Position numbers and translations under genes: made by a program. Shown here in pieces: positions 5,474 through 5,979 of a DNA stretch of 5,979 bases. The notes beneath the pieces were generated by a model, which was given only the letters and a program-made list of their open reading frames with translations, was not told the origin of the DNA and did not search any database. Every line of letters starts with the position of its first letter. The stretch's first letter is position 1. The DNA comes from an uncultured Clostridiaceae bacterium (GTDB taxonomy: Bacteria > Bacillota > Clostridia > Lachnospirales > Lachnospiraceae), in the NCBI GenBank assembly GCA_949948825.1, contig CATLIJ010000165.1, positions 1 through 5,979 on the forward strand. The letters run 5' to 3'.

Positions 5474-5523
5474 CTTTCCCTGTAATAATTCTGTCCAATC
5501 CTTCTGTCTGGAAACAGCTGCCC

Positions 5524-5979
5524 CTATTTTACACATCCAATCAATTCTTTTATATCCCGGACACCCTGCTCCTCCATAAATCTCTCAATTCCCTCCACAA
5601 TCTCCACTGTGGCACAGGGATGAAAGAAATTGGCTGTCCCCACACTAACTGCAGTGGCTCCTGCCATAATAAACTCTATGGCATCCTCTGCCGTGGCAAT
5701 TCCCCCCATGCCAATCACCGGAATCTTCACTGCCGACGCTGCCTGATAAACCATGCGGACTGCAATCGGCTTAATGGCAGGACCGGACATTCCGCCGGTT
5801 TTATTGGCCAGAGCAAATTGTTGTCTGTAAATGTCAATTTTCATGCCAGTCAGCGTATTAATCAGAGAAATGCCGTCAGCCCCGCCTGCTTCAGCAGCTC
5901 TGGCCATCTCGCTGATATCTGTCACATTCGGGCTGAGCTTCATAATCACGGGCTGCCCTGCATGGTCCTTCACCTTCCG
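5524..5979 (-). CDS. pyrD: Dihydroorotate dehydrogenase, C-terminal half
   Basis: The 5' part lies beyond 5979; 151 codons and a TAG stop are visible, about half of the usual 300 residues. The enzyme oxidises dihydroorotate to orotate using FMN. Visible pieces of the barrel are PVIMKLSPNVTDI, GADGISLINTLTGMKID, GGMSGPAIKPIAVRMVYQ, the phosphate-binding IPVIGMGGI and AGATAVSVGTANFF. The NT-x-x-G stretch and SGPAIKPIA are characteristic of class 1 enzymes. The overall resemblance is to the class 1B catalytic subunit, which works with an electron-transfer partner (PyrK) that would lie outside the window. The catalytic cysteine is upstream of the visible part and cannot be checked. pyrE follows 64 bases downstream. 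Confidence 0.93.
   Translation of the reverse strand, partial: RKVKDHAGQPVIMKLSPNVTDISEMARAAEAGGADGISLINTLTGMKIDIYRQQFALANKTGGMSGPAIKPIAVRMVYQAASAVKIPVIGMGGIATAEDAIEFIMAGATAVSVGTANFFHPCATVEIVEGIERFMEEQGVRDIKELIGCVK

Noticed and set aside
5460..5498. TTG start adding 13 residues to pyrE
   Set aside because: A perfect AGGAGG sits between this TTG and the ATG at 5459, and PyrE similarity begins at the ATG.
5460..5523. Promoter or attenuator between pyrD and pyrE
   Set aside because: No box pair with acceptable spacing and only a 4-bp CTGT/ACAG hairpin; nothing resembling a PyrR binding loop.
4878..5579. Plus-strand 233-codon open frame opposite pyrE
   Set aside because: It is antisense to pyrE and pyrD, rich in His, Ser and Pro, lacks any family resemblance and has no supporting ribosome site; a shadow frame.
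1..5979. CRISPR array, tRNA/rRNA gene, transposase or phage gene
   Set aside because: No direct repeat array, no cloverleaf or rRNA-like conserved stretch, and no transposase, integrase or phage protein in any frame.

Overview
All recognisable genes lie on the minus strand, so transcription runs from the high-coordinate end to the low end. Gene content and order point to a Gram-positive anaerobe of the class Clostridia, most likely Lachnospiraceae. The reasons are the HprK/murB pair downstream of uvrC, the class 1B-type pyrD followed by pyrE, purine-rich AGGAGG-type ribosome sites on every gene, and the DUF1653 and small membrane proteins typical of that family. Base composition looks close to half GC. 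The family assignment is inference, and I do not name a species.

Layout in transcription order. (1) 5979-4619 is the end of a pyrimidine operon: the C-terminal half of pyrD (dihydroorotate dehydrogenase), complete pyrE (orotate phosphoribosyltransferase), and a 49-residue hydrophobic membrane protein 16 bases after pyrE. (2) 4618-4383 is a 236-base noncoding gap. It holds an unusually dense set of hairpins, framed by an imperfect 11-base inverted repeat. The largest hairpin forms a full helix only as minus-strand RNA. This is the most interesting part of the window. (3) 4382-1147 is a tightly packed cluster: a VanZ-family membrane protein, a small three-helix membrane protein (DUF6142-like, GTG start, overlapping vanZ), a DUF1653 protein, and uvrC. 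(4) A good candidate promoter sits at the 3' end of uvrC. It leads into hprK (HPr kinase/phosphorylase) and then the first 25 codons of murB.

Function by unit. PyrD and PyrE carry out consecutive steps of UMP synthesis. UvrC is the dual-incision nuclease of nucleotide excision repair, and the three small genes ahead of it have no established connection to repair. HprK is the sensor enzyme of carbon catabolite control through HPr-Ser phosphorylation, and MurB makes UDP-MurNAc for peptidoglycan. Grouping hprK with murB under one promoter is a common clostridial arrangement. Coding sequence accounts for nearly all of the window. The only gaps over 100 bases are 1020-1146 (promoter and hprK leader) and 4383-4618 (structured element).
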